Assembly (NCBI RefSeq): GCF_015832195.1
Contig: NC_052046.1
Span: 18,592,161 to 18,656,160 of the forward strand
From: Motacilla alba alba
Lineage: Eukaryota > Chordata > Aves > Passeriformes > Motacillidae
Length of the DNA stretch: 64,000 nt
Reading direction: 5' to 3'
The translations under genes and the position numbers were made by a program. The notes below the pieces were generated by a model. It did not search any database and was not told where the DNA came from. It was given only the letters and a program-made list of their open reading frames with translations. Shown here piece by piece: positions 1-13,000 of the stretch (the first letter of the stretch is position 1; each line of letters opens with the position of its first letter).

Positions 1-654
1 TACCACAGATGAGTACAGCAATGGGATATCTCCTTAGATCCTCACACTTGGTGATGTCCTGAAAAAGACTAATTTTCCTTCACTCATATTTTCTCTCCTA
101 TTTTAAGATAAATGAGAGCAGTTTTGGCTTATTTTTGATTTTAAATAATTCTGATTACTTCTGTTTACTATTTTAAATGCAAATAATTCAGCTAATATCT
201 TCAACAGCTCTAAATTGCTCCCAAAATTCAGCACTGAATTTAAAATTTTCTTGCTTTGCTTTCTTTCTACTTTTTACATAGACATTGGTTTATACTCCCT
301 ACATATAAACTACAAAGGATTTCACTGCCCTGCTCTACTCGACAAATACCTATTGAGAAGTACTTCGCAGTCTCCCCAGATTAGCATTTTTAATCGCTAT
401 AAATAGACTGGTGTAAGGATACTTCATGAAAGTCTCTAATATGCATAAACATTCACAATCACTCACCCAAATTCACAACATCCATGGCAACAAAGTGCAT
501 GAAGGTAGTCAGTGGTGAGATGATGAGAAGAAAAAACCTGTGCTCCACATTATCATTTAAGGATTTGAGACCAGAAAGTGGTTTGTCACTGTGCATCTGC
601 ACACATAAATTCAGTCTGCCCTGCCATATATTTCTAAATCACAATCAGAGAAGA

Positions 655-765
655 ACAGAATAAGCTGAGCTGGAAAGAACCACAAGAATCATCCAGTCCC
701 ATTACTGGCCCTGCACAGCACCATCCCCAAAAATCCCATCACATGCCCAAGAGGATTGTCTATAT
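655..765 (-). mobile_element. CR1 LINE fragment (3' region)
   Basis: GAGCTGGAAAGAACCACAAG, followed by ATCATCCAGTCC and CTGGCCCTGCACAG, is the reverse complement of the conserved CR1 3' region of birds. It is short and diverged, with boundaries judged by eye. Confidence 0.75.
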
Positions 766-3700
766 AAAATTCCTTTACTTAAACATTAATTGCAAATCTC
801 CATAAACATCCATGAATACTGTGTAGCCAAGTTTAACATTAATTTCCCTTTTGCCTCAATTATGAATATCCTTTAAAAGGATTTTAACTTCCATTATTTA
901 ATCTTTTTTTGATGAAAGACTGAAATATAAATTCTAACCAAAGAAATATAAACTGTTTTTCAAGTTCCTGCACTCCAGCCAGGTGATGCTCAAAAAAAGG
1001 TTTTCCCAGAAGGCTATTTTTTTGTCAGTCCGACTATAATTAAACAAAGATTAAATATACAGCAAATGTACTTTTCTGATTCCATGTGGTACCTCCTTCA
1101 TTGTGTGAAAGATTCCTAACAGAGCAGCGCATACTGCAATATAATTAAAATTTGGAATCCCACAAAAAACTATTACAACACTAATGAGGTAAATAATAAT
1201 GTCAGTCAACACCTTCTGGTAAGAAGGTTGAAAGAGTAAGGAATAATAGATGTCGATAGACTTCAAAGAGAATGCCAAGTTCAAATGTAAACAAATGTAA
1301 AGCACATAAAATTTAAATTAGGGCTTTGCAGTGATGTCATCTTGCAGTATGATGTCAGGCCTGAAGAAAACAAGGTACAGGCAGAAAAGTAAGGCATTTT
1401 TGTCCAAAGTCCACAAGAAAGGATTGTGTCTTTCCAATAAAATAAAATTAAATTAAATTAATGCAGCACCCAGGGCAGGATGCTTATTATTTTTTAAGCT
1501 ATGACTCTAAGTGTCAGCATATTAATTTATTTCTTCTTCTTTGTCTGTTGGAACTCACTGACACAAAAGGGATATTTTTGGTACAGTTAATGTAGCTCCA
1601 TGCACATAACGTCAATGAAACAAAAGGATGTTATTGATTTTATGGTTTCTTTCCAGCTATGTTGTTGATGTTCAGATAAAGTACCTAGGAAAAGTAGTTT
1701 ATTCTTTTATCACCAAGTTAAATGCAAGCATGACCTTTAAAAAACTCTCTATAACAACCTTCATGGATGCCTAATGGTTTTTTATTGTTGAACATTTCCT
1801 GAGCTATTTCATTATTTCACTGAATATGCTTACACAACCTGTATACTTTGCTTTTATTTCATTCCCCATTTAGCTATTATTTCTCTTATTGGAAATTATG
1901 AAAAACTCATAATGATTTACAAGGAATTCCTGTATTTAACTGTCAGAAGTCACAAATAAATACTAAACATGCAGTTTTATTCTTAGAGTTTCCTTGAATT
2001 CAAAGCCAGAGCTATTTAATAAGAGTACAGCCCTATCCATTATTATCTTTAAACAAAGTCACCGAAGAACTTTTAATTGTACACCCAGTTAACAATGAGG
2101 CATGGCCTTTCTAATTTTTCTCAAAATATTGCCCAAAAGACCCTAGATTTTATTGTTTATATCGATTAAGTGTAACTTACTTTATGCTTTAAATCCTATT
2201 GCTTTTTCTTTTCATGTTGTTAGCATTGATTTGCAGAACCTAATAGTTCAGGCTTGTACAGGGAAATCTAGAAAATAAATAGCTCCTCTTATGAGCTATT
2301 ACATCTGTTAACCTGATCAGTAGGAGACCTGTAAGCATCAATGCAATTCCAGTAAAAGTAACAAAAGCATCGTTAAGGTACGAAGAAACATTTTTATTAG
2401 ATACTTCTTAGAAACAATTTCAGGGCTTGAGTAAGAATATACCCAGCAGGTGCTTCATGGCAGCAGGATCTGGCAATTGGCATGACCCTGGTCATAACTT
2501 CCACCAAGAAAAGAGATAACAGAACAGTTTTAAAACTTTGTGAAAACAATAATATAGACCTGATCTCCCTAACTTGCTCAGTGTCTATATGTTCACATAA
2601 TTCATAACATTCCTCCAATGGCTACTTCTTTTCTAATGTGCCAAAAATTAGCCATTTGCGTTAGGGTTTAAGTACTTTACAAGCTGTCTTTCAATCTCAT
2701 TCCTGACTCAGTCCTGAGACATTATTTATCTGGTCCCTTCACCTTTAAACTGTGACATTTTCAGTTCTACTGCAGTTTCACACATGCAGTGTCTTGTCTA
2801 TATGTTAGCAAGGCTATACCATTCTCATTTGTAGTTTGTGAAATTACACCCCTATGTTCCAGTTGCTGTTATGTATTTAAAACTGCTAAAATGAAGACTG
2901 CTGCTGTTTTGCCTCAACTGCCTCTCATGCCAAATAATTCCATCAAAGTGAATTTTTGCTTCATAATACCATCATTCCTTTCTTCTGAATCTACCATCTA
3001 TAGCCTTCTTCCTTTACATTCTAATAATAATAAAAACCTCTTTGAGACACAGACCAGCAGCTATTGCTTATCAGTACAAGCCCTCATCTAGGCCTGGAGC
3101 TACATACTGGTACAGTGGTACTGGCAGCAAAAAAGGAGACTTCTCTTGTTATTAAATTAGTGATTCCAACAATCAAGAACATCAGAGTGTGGACTCAAAC
3201 ATCTTCAGAACTACTGAAAAATCCCATTTAAATAAGTTGATTACCTGCAACTAGTAAATTCTTCCAATCCTAAAATATTTACTGTTTTTCAGACTTTAGC
3301 TGGAATGAGTTAGTCCTGCCACTGCAAGCTATAACCAGGCAACAAAAATATGTCAGCCTAACATCCTTAATATTTGACTTTTTCACACAGAACGTCCAGC
3401 TAACTTCACTGTTTCTGTTACTGCCTTCCTACCACTGATTGTGTAACAGAGGATAAATAGTAAACATCCAGATTTAAAACTAAATCTTCTAGGATCCTCA
3501 TGTTAAGTGTTAACTCTGTTCTAGATTTAAAAAATCTGCATAAGACAGAACTGGTGGAGGGCAAAATATACAGAAATTATATATGTGCTCATTATTTTCC
3601 AAAGGTGACTATATCAACAATATTCTTTCTCAGTATAAAAACAAGTAAATCTAGAAGTGCTAATCCTTTAAGAAAAATTGAGTGTTTTTCTAAGATTCTG

Positions 3701-5824
3701 ATTCTGAAAGGTAGAAAAACACTATTGTTCTGTTGTCTTTCAAAACATCATTGATACCAGAGGTGTTGCATGAGAATAGCCAGGATGCTTGCAAGAAGCA
3801 CCAGTCGCAAGAAATCGCCCATGCAAACTTCCCTGAAGGTGGCTGTGCCGTAGGCGCTGTGCAGAAGGGCAACTGCTTCACGCAGCAGCTCAGGTTGGAA
3901 TGGCAAAGACAACGAGAAAGAACTGGTGGTTTGCAATGTACATCAATGCTGGATGACTAGTCCTGGGAAATGCAGTCAGACTTCTCCCTCTGTGACTTGT
4001 GTATTTATTACAGTATGTATTTTCTAGTTAAATTGATAAGGCCATACTATACATACTACTTGCATTTTAATAATGTAAATTTTATTACATGAAGTGATGC
4101 AAACAGAACCACTTCCAATTCTTGTAGATCTTATACCTTTATGATATTGATAAAAATATAGTTCTTTATTATGATATTTTAAGCAAATTTATCAGAAATG
4201 TAAAAGATAAAATCTACTAATGAATATTTATAATAATAACAACTACTAGATAACTAATCTAGCTAATGATAACAGCTATCCAATTCAATAATTCACATGG
4301 TAAATGTTACAATTCAAGATAGAGTCACTCAACTTATTTCAAGGACAGCTCAATTACTATAAAGCTACTTTTACAATTAATATACATTGAAATAGTTCTG
4401 ATACAGTCGAAGGATTTTATATGGTAAATGAATTCAAGTTGAGCACCAAATAAAGGACTACAGGTAATACCACTTGCATTGTCCTTAGCCGAGTTATTTC
4501 ATGAAGCACAGTATCTAAATGCAGGAAATTTGTCATTGAAGGGATTTGGAAAATCCCTTTGGAGAAATACAGAAAGTATCTGTAAATTCTCTCTCTCTTT
4601 CCCTATCTCTCTTTTTTTAATGCACAATTCTCTTTTTTATGGATTACTGAGCAAATAGATATTATATTAATACACAGTATCAGATATATCATGTATCGGC
4701 TTAGGCTGAAGAAAACTATAAAAGTAGCTAGGAAAATTAAATAGGAGCTAAGCAAAGCGAGAGTGTTTTACAACGGTTGATGTGTACTCAGCAAACAGGG
4801 GCATTCTCATTTCAGGGCAACCACTGCTCTCTGGAAAATTAGTTTAAAAGTGTTTCATTTAAGTGAATTCATGTCCACATCCATAAGGCTACAAAAAGCT
4901 AGCAATTTAGGCAGCATTCAGTTATAATCCAGTTACACAGTGCCACAGTTAGGCACAAACTGTCTCTTTCAGCTATGTTTTCTAGACTATCTCATAAAGT
5001 ATCCACTTTTAAATCTGAAAATGGGAACTGTTTCACGTTGCTAGCAGGGGGATTTTCAGAGATCACAGTGACATGCCCAAAGTAAACAGAGGGAAAGGCA
5101 CACAGAGTTAGAAGACCCTCTAAGCAGATTGCTGACTTCTAGATGTAGGACGAAAGGAGTTTTTTTGATCATGTGTTAACATTCTAGACAAGGGAAATTT
5201 GCGTCTTTCCTGACGCTATTGCTGTATAACACCCTAATTTATGGCTCTAGGACTTGAAGAACAGATTTCTCACTCATTGCACAGACTCGCAAGATCTTTG
5301 GAAAGGTAAATATATCCCCACATATATCTTATGTGCAATGTATAACTAAAGCCTAAATGAGAAAATGTATCATCCCACTGATACTGTCTCATTTGAAGCC
5401 AATTTTTAAGCATATATTAAGAAGTAGGGACACTAGAAATATCAAATATCAAAAAAAAAAATAAATAAAGCCATAAATAAAACTAAACAGAACAGCTACA
5501 AATTTGATGGGGTTGAATAAGACATGCTGAGATTTATGTGCAGGTTGAAAAGCACATCTGACATCTGATTTTGATTTGACACTTTATAGTGAAGTTGTTG
5601 ATGATTTTTATGACTTTATAGAGATATTGAGGAATTAGAGTAGTTAATTAGTTAATTCAGTAGTTAATATACAAGGAAATACAAAATTATTTCTACATTG
5701 TATGAAAGTGCATCAGTTACTACCACAGTGTGTTTTTAAGGTGATTCCAATTAAGAGACTTTGTTTTCTTCCCCATAAAACCACAAATTTACAGAAGCAT
5801 CTAAATCCTCTCCCTCACGATCCA

Positions 5825-6205
5825 ACTAACTATGAAAGGCTAAGGGAATTGGGATTGTTCAGCCTGAAAAGAGAAGAGTGACCTTACTGTGCCTTTTGTT
5901 TTCATGACGGCAACTTACAGGAGAGCAGGAGAGGTGCATTTTATACGGGCAAGCATAGCTTTAAACGGAAAGGAGAGAGGTTTGCATCAGATGTCAGAAA
6001 GAAATTCTTTACTGTGAGGATGGTGAAGCCCTGGAACAGGCTGCCCAAGAAAGTGGATCCCCCGTTCCTGAAAGTGTTCAGGCCAGGCTAGATAAGGCTG
6101 TCAGCAGCCTGGCCAAGTCGAGGTGTCCCTGCCCATGGCAGAGGGTTTGGAAGACGATGTTCTTTAAGTTGCTATCCAGCCAAACCGTTCCATGGTTCCG
6201 CAAAC
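5825..6205 (+). mobile_element. CR1 LINE fragment, sense on plus strand
   Basis: The order of conserved CR1 3' blocks is intact: GGGATTGTTCAGCCTG, then AGAAATTCTTTACTGTGAGG, then CCTGGAACAGGCTGCCCA, then GGTGTCCCTGCCCATGGCAG, then a tail ending near CCAAACCGTTCCATGGTTCC. It is 5'-truncated like most CR1 copies and ends about 25 bp before the CpG island begins, opposite to PDE4D in orientation. Moderate divergence suggests an old insertion. Confidence 0.92.
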
Positions 6206-6227
6206 ACGACCACAAAGATTGCAGACA

Positions 6228-6700
6228 CGTAAGGACGCGGCTCCAACCGCGGGAGGTTTCGGTGGCACAGCTCAGGCTATGTGTGCCCTGTTTGGAATGT
6301 CCCCGGGCACAGCCCGCGTCAGGAGCGGCGGCGGAGCGGCACGGACGCCCCGAGCGCCGCTGCCCCGCTCGGCAGCCCCCGCTCCCGCTGGCGTCAGTGC
6401 CACCGCTTGTCGCGCCGCGGCCGCCGCAGCCCCCGGGCCGTGCCCTCCGGCCGGGCTCGCCCCGTCCAGCCCTGCCCGCGACAGCGCCCGGCGCCGGAGG
6501 AGCCGCGTTTCCCATACCGGGAAAACCGGTAACCCAAACCGGGTTACCCGGCCCGGAGCCGGCTCTCGTCCCCGCCATCGGCGGGGAGTGTGCCGGGGGA
6601 GCGCGGGCTGAGCAGGCGGCGGGACCTCCGGGTAGCCGGCACCACGGGGAGCTCAGTCGAGAGAGAGGGAAAAATTGTTTTCCGAAAGGCGCTTAAGGTT
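6228..6700. promoter_or_regulatory. CpG island, candidate internal promoter
   Basis: About 470 bp that is strongly GC-rich with dense, undepleted CpG (runs such as GCGGCGGCGGAGCGGC and CGCGCCGCGGCCGCCGC), inside DNA that is otherwise AT-rich and nearly CpG-free. Unmethylated CpG islands usually mark promoters. It lies in the PDE4D intron where mammals place the cAMP-inducible PDE4D1/D2 promoter, which is the best functional guess. The sense strand would be minus, firing toward lower coordinates. Against this, no exon resembling the PDE4D1 N-terminus was found, and frames of 83-179 codons run through it on both strands, as GC-rich DNA lacks stops. It could also mark another unannotated transcript or an enhancer. 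The island itself is clear; the promoter assignment is weak. Confidence 0.75.
6528..6548. repeat. Inverted repeat within CpG island
   Basis: GGTAACCC and GGGTTACC form perfect 8-bp arms around a 5-base AAACC loop. It sits in a run of CCGG-core motifs from about 6516 to 6560. AACCGGTA and AACCGGGTT resemble the grainyhead-like factor site AACCGGTT (established motif; match by eye only). Confidence 0.7.
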
Positions 6701-7011
6701 TGAACAATGCGGCTTCCAGCTGAAGTGTCTAAAACCTTCACCCCGAGGGGCTGAGTCTTTCCCATTACAAGGTAGTGTCCTGTCACACCCAGCATCTCTG
6801 TTTTTGATAGCATCCCACCTAACTACAGCAGCCGGAGGATGAGACGCACCTGGCACCGTATGGCTATTTTGGCACCATGAGTAATGGAGTTTGACAACTG
6901 ACATTCCTTAGGGAGTATTTAAGCTATAGGGATGCAATGCTTCAATGTTCAAGATGATGCTGGGAAAACTGTGTGGAAAGAACAGGCATTAAGAAGTGTG
7001 TGTGGCAGCTG

Positions 7012-7019
7012 GGACGTCA
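7012..7019 (-). promoter_or_regulatory. CRE-like site
   Basis: TGACGTCC on the minus strand matches seven of eight bases of the CREB site TGACGTCA. It lies about 300 bp upstream of the CpG island in PDE4D orientation. The mammalian short-form promoter is cAMP-inducible, so position and type fit, but one 7/8 match is weak evidence. Confidence 0.25.
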
Positions 7020-10000
7020 AGGACACTGATATGCAGGCAGGATATTGCATCAAACTGTAGACAGTGTGTTGTAGAAAACAAAAGGAAAAAAGAACTTCTG
7101 AGAATTTATGAGATAAAACACATTCCAAGCCTGAACTGATGAGGAAACCGTGGGAGAGGGGGACAGTGATTAGTTTGTCAGACTGGCTTGATGACATCAA
7201 GTCTTACAGGACTTACATGGAAATCTGCAGCATCCGTATAGTGTCAGTCTGGTGTGCACCTCCTAACATGGGACTCAGCTGATTGTCAGATATCCTTATC
7301 AGCTGTTGCTATAAATGTCCCAAAATGTCTGTTCTTACCTGCTTTCCTCTCCTGTCCAAACCTGTACTCGCAACACTTTAAACAACACTTTATTTGTTGT
7401 TTATACCTCCCCAACATATTCTATATATACTCACATGTACAAAATCCAACAAACTCAATTTTATAAAATTATCCCAGTTTATTTCCTTGAATGTTAAGCA
7501 AAATCACCCTTTGAATGAAATGTATTAGCATCATTTAAGCCCCAGGTTTTTTACACACTAATACCAATTCCTGGATTGTTTCTGATTTTGCAGTCAGATA
7601 CATTTTAACAAACAGTTTGCAACTGATGTACTGTGAACGTAATGAATCATTAGCACTCCCACCCGCCCAAAAGTGAGAGACAAATGTTCAGTACTAGCAA
7701 AAATACTTGAAACTCCATTACTTTTCAAAATAATTACAGCTGCTGGCCCTGTGTATGACTTCAGCCCACAAAGTGGGAAGTGGCACTTTGATAGACTTCC
7801 AGAGACAAAGCATAACAGACTGACAGAGCAGTAAACACACCTGCTGCTGCTGAGGTTCTTGGATTGTTTAATTGTAATATCTGCACTTCAAAAATATTGT
7901 TGTTACTTCTGTTTGAGAAAGCTTTTCCTCAAGTGGATGGTTATGCACAGATAATAAGATAGAAAAAGCTTATAGAAATTATACGTATTCCTTTTCTGCT
8001 AGTAAGCATATCACTCATTTCAGATGCTTTTTTTTTTCAATTACAGGAAGTGAGTAATTTCCACTGAAAGTACTAGGCTCAAAAAGGTTGAATTAGAAGA
8101 GAAAGGAGTGGAAATGTAGAAGCATTTTCTTAATCTGATAGTCATAATTATTCTTAATCATGGTGGCAGCTGTCTCTTACAAGAATGAAGACAATGTAAG
8201 TGAAGAAATAAAAAAGCAGACCCTGTCCTATATCTACGTTCTTCAAAATAGTGATTCTTCTTCAGAAGGTCAGATGTGTTATAAAATTGTTCTGCTGCAT
8301 CAACAGGATTAAGCTACAGTTGGCCTTTGCTTAAAAAAGACTGAAAAAACTGTCAAAAATGGTTTGAGGCAACCAGGCTTAATCCATTTACAGAGAGCTC
8401 CCTAAAGCCATGACTAAATTCCTTAATTTTTAAAATTGGCTGTTGTTGTCGTCACTCTTCCAGACACAGCAATAAAGCTGCAAATACCTGACCAGCCATC
8501 ACCTTTTTCAATGAAAAGAACTATAATACTACTAAGTGACAAGTTGTGAGAGGACTGCTATCATTCATACCATCTTTTCAGTGAGGTGAAAATACAGAGA
8601 AAGAGAAATGGAAAAAAAAATAAGTCAAATCTTGGCCAGGCCTGAAAAAATGAAATCAAATTCTACTCACTGGTGGTGTTACTTCAATTCCAGACTGGAC
8701 AGTCAAATCAAGAGCAGTGACTGAGAAATGGGTAAAATGAAACCCAGATTTCCACTCATTAAAATATACTATTAAAAAATGGTTAAGATTCATGCATAAT
8801 GGTCAATGACAGAATCTTGGAAAGCAGTTTTCCCTGAATTCTGTTTATATTGAATACAATAGTTTTAAGATCAAGTGGAACTATCAGCTCTGAGTGTAGA
8901 GTTTTATGGCAGAAGTCCATTGATACTGCCTGTGAACTCGAGTCTCTTGCTCTGGGAAAATAATGTATTTGTCTTTGTTTATGTACAGATGTCAAAAGAA
9001 ATTCAAAAGTTATTGGAATGGTTCTGAGATTAAGCTTATAAAAAGATTCTGATTGTGTGTATCTTTCAAATGAGAGAAGACTTTTATTTGTCTAGGATGT
9101 AGAATCCATTTAAGATCATCAATATAACAGCAAAAATGGTCCCTACACCATATAAAGTTCTTTGTCTGTGCACTTACAGGAGTAAATAAAATTTAAAAAT
9201 TTACTCTTCTTTTTAGTATATTTTAAAAAATAAACTTTGTAATGATTTTGAGTCCAATATGAAAGTAGTAGAACATTGAACTGGCAGGTAACTACCTATA
9301 CAAAGTAAATATGTACAGTGTTTCAGGATGGCATAACATTATATTAAATTGAAAGTAAAACAATTTAAAAATTAGAAGCCAGGTTATGTTTTTTTTTTTG
9401 CCAGAATTAGTAGCCAGAGGATATTTATTTCTTCAAATGTAATTTTTTGCTGAGTGTTTCTGATAAATCCACCTAACAGACTCATGCACAATGACAACCA
9501 CTGATCCATGTTCTTAGCCTTAGGAGTAGACTTGAAATTCCATTCCCATTTACAGCTGTGGCGGACTACAGTCTATTGTACTAACATTTCCACTTCATAG
9601 GAGAGCCTGACATTTATTCTCAGCTACACATTTCGGAAGTGTTAGTAACACTGAAGCCATGTTTTCAAATTTCAGGAGTTTCTGTAATGGCGATAAGCAA
9701 AAATTGAAGCCTTGAAATACAGCCAGATAGAAATAGTGGCTGTGTTAGTATCATGAATAACATTCTATTCATGGAGAAACCCTTTACAGAAAAATACAGG
9801 AAGCAGAAACCCTTATGCCCTCCCCTGTCCCTTTAAAGGACAGTTTCTGTTTCCAGCCTCAGCTAATGGAACGGATTGCATGAAGTGAACAAAGTCAAGA
9901 ACACTATTTCTGAGTCTTGTTCCTCTGCTAAACCAATTCACAATTAAACATTAGATGTGGGGAACAATCTATTCTATTAAAAACTCATGCTTTAGTTTAC

Positions 10001-13000
10001 TGTGCCAGTTGCATAGACTAAAGCCTTTGTTAATGATCCTGACTGTTACCTGGTAACTGCCCATTCTCCACCAACACAACACAGAGACAAGTTTGAGAAC
10101 TTCTAGAAGCAATCTTGTGGAAAGGAAAGTGGCTAATATGGTCTTCATATATGTGATAACTTTTATTTTAAGCTATGTTGCTACTGATGCTAGGGATGTA
10201 ATCATAGGTAAACCAACTTTATTGTGCTAGCCATGAATCTGTGAGACTGTGGGCTTTAGCTTGGGGATTTACTGACCATTTATTCTGGTGGATGAAAGTC
10301 ACCCTGTACTGTCACTCTGTTGATGTCTGCTCACTAAACAGAACGAGCTGAGAGATATTTATACATCTTGCAGTCCTCCTCATTCACTGCTGAGTCCTCC
10401 TCAGGCTGCCTGAGAATGCACTGGGGAAGCTCTTTCCCTGCACTGAAATATTAACACTAGCTTCCAAATAACCTCATCTAAGCACTGCCAGATGAGGAGC
10501 TAATCAGTAACTCAGACAGCAGAATGGTAATCTGCCTTTTCCACCAACTTGCTGAACAAATGTAAAAAAATTAAATTAATTACATTTTATTAGGAGAAAG
10601 ATGGATTTTATGGTGTATTTTTGACTGATGGAGCTGTTACTTTGAAAGAACTATATTTTTTAAGAAAATTTTATTATGTTTTGATTTTATTCTCTGGAAT
10701 TTTAGTCTTTAGAATACTTATGTAACTGTTCTTTATTTTCCAAAGGTAATGTGGCCATAGAAGATGCTTTATAATTAAGCTCTGCAGGACTGAGCTATGA
10801 TTTGAAATAATGCTTGCAGAACTGACCTCTCACAGAACCATCAAAGCATACAGTTTTCAAAAATAAATTCATACGAACAAATTTTTATATACTATGAAGT
10901 AGAAATATCCATTTATTTTAACAACCAATCTTCAAAGAAATGGAATCCAATTTTGGAAAATATGTGCAATTTTTATAGCCCTTTTTTATAGAGAAGACTA
11001 ACTTTTTTTGGAGAAAAGAGTTTTCAAAGTAGAACTGGTTTCCGGTCTCACCACAAACATATTATTTGGTGAAGCAACATTTATTCCTTTGAGCATCAAC
11101 TCTGTCTTTCAGTGGGTATGTTTAGACAACAGTATTTGTGGAACAGAGTGCATATTGAGGTTACAAGGAGCCTTTTTCTTCCTAGTGACTTCCCACACCA
11201 TGGCTTTTCATAGCATCATGTCTTACAGCCACCCCTACCTCCTAGGAAAGAAATAAACCAAACACAAAACAGAAGTCAAGGGAGTATAAATCTGCAAGGA
11301 GAGTGGAACTGCACTAAACCAAAGAAAAGTGTAATAAGAGACTAATTGGTGCTGCAGTTTCAGATTTTACTCAGCAAAGCAAAAACTGGCAGATTTCATT
11401 GTGAGAATCAGCAGAAGCAAGGCAAACAGACTTTGGTTTCACGATATCCTACAGTGAATATCTATGGCTGATAGGTAACATGCTTACATACATTTCCAAA
11501 CAACAGAAGCACGTGATTACTACATGGTTTATCCACTTGACTCTTGTTTTCCCATGTGAAAGTCATATGCATACTAAGTCAGCTGCTTGCTCTTTGAAAA
11601 TATCACCTCAAACTGCAAAAACATATATGGCTGCAGGACTAACACTTCTCTGCTCACCTCCTTTGTGTGATAGGTTTTCAGAGTTGAAGACTGTATGAAG
11701 AAATATGAGATTCAAACAAACAGATCAGATTTCAATGAGATTCATGAGATGAAATTTGACGAGATTCAAATTCTCTATATCTTTTATCTGATATGCAAAA
11801 ATTATTCTGAGATTCATCCCCAAACCCACCAAAAGAAAAAAAAAAAAAAGGAAGAAGCCACCAGAGAAGAAATGTATTTCTGCAGCTGAAATGCTGAAAT
11901 GGGTCATACATACCTCAAGACCGGAGAAAGGGCAGAATACAAAACAAAATTTGGGGGTCAGGTAGCATTTGCCACTGCTTGCATTAGTTGCAATCCAATT
12001 TAAAAGAATTAACCTACACAAAATTCTGTTTTTTTCTTTTTCCCTTTGAAAAGCAGAGCTCAAACCCAGCAGTATTAATAGCAAAACCAACCACATCTAC
12101 AATAATGATAACAATAATATTAAAGACTCCTCCTAAATCAAATACGGTTTTCTTTCACATTAGCTGCCTACCATCATCTGTTGGACCTTCTCAAATCCCT
12201 CTGATAACATTTAGGTAGCTCAGCTTTCCAGGTTTTGAAACCCTTGTTTGATTTTCTCCTTCATTTCTATGGCACAGACTTCTTCCTAGGCTTTTTATTC
12301 TAGTCATCTTTGTACTCCTTAAATTAAAGACTAATCAGTCAATAGTTCTTATAGCATGTGCACTAAGTTATTAGCATATTACTTACTTGATACAAGGGGA
12401 ATTTATAAATGCTTGCTAATGCAGTAGTCACTTCCATAATATGCTCCTGATTTAATTCACATTTTTGAGTATAGTAGTAAGCAATACAGTGGCTAAATTC
12501 ACTCAATTGGGTATAATACTACCTTGCTTATTGTAAATAGGAAACCTTTTATTTTTTTATCATAATCCTATGATTTAAGAGATAGGTCCTAAATTTTTGT
12601 CTCTCATCTGTATTTTTTATTTGGCTTAACATCTGTCCAAATTAATATCTAATTTAAAATGTTCAAATATAAATATCATTGCAGAAAATAATTTAAAATA
12701 CTGTGTGCAGAAGGAATAATTAATCAGATTGGCAATTTTATGCTAACACTTGAATGCAAATATTCGGGAATAATTTTTAATATTTGATAACAACTAAGGC
12801 TATACGCATGTGACCACAGCTACTTCATTAACTCAGAATATCATCATAATGGGAATAAAATTAAGACTTTCCTAGTACAAAAAAAGTTTGCGTCTACTCA
12901 AATAGAGATGGTCTTCTTAACAGTGAGCTGATTGAGCTGATTATGACAAAAGAACGTAAATATTACAATTCTATTAACAGAAAGCAAGAGTCATTGAGCT

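Noticed and set aside
6078..6696. Open frames of 83-179 codons on both strands through the CpG island
   Set aside because: Overlapping frames exist on both strands, their proteins are low-complexity Ala/Gly/Pro/Arg, and GC-rich DNA lacks stop codons. None resembles the PDE4D1 N-terminus, and one runs into the CR1 tail.
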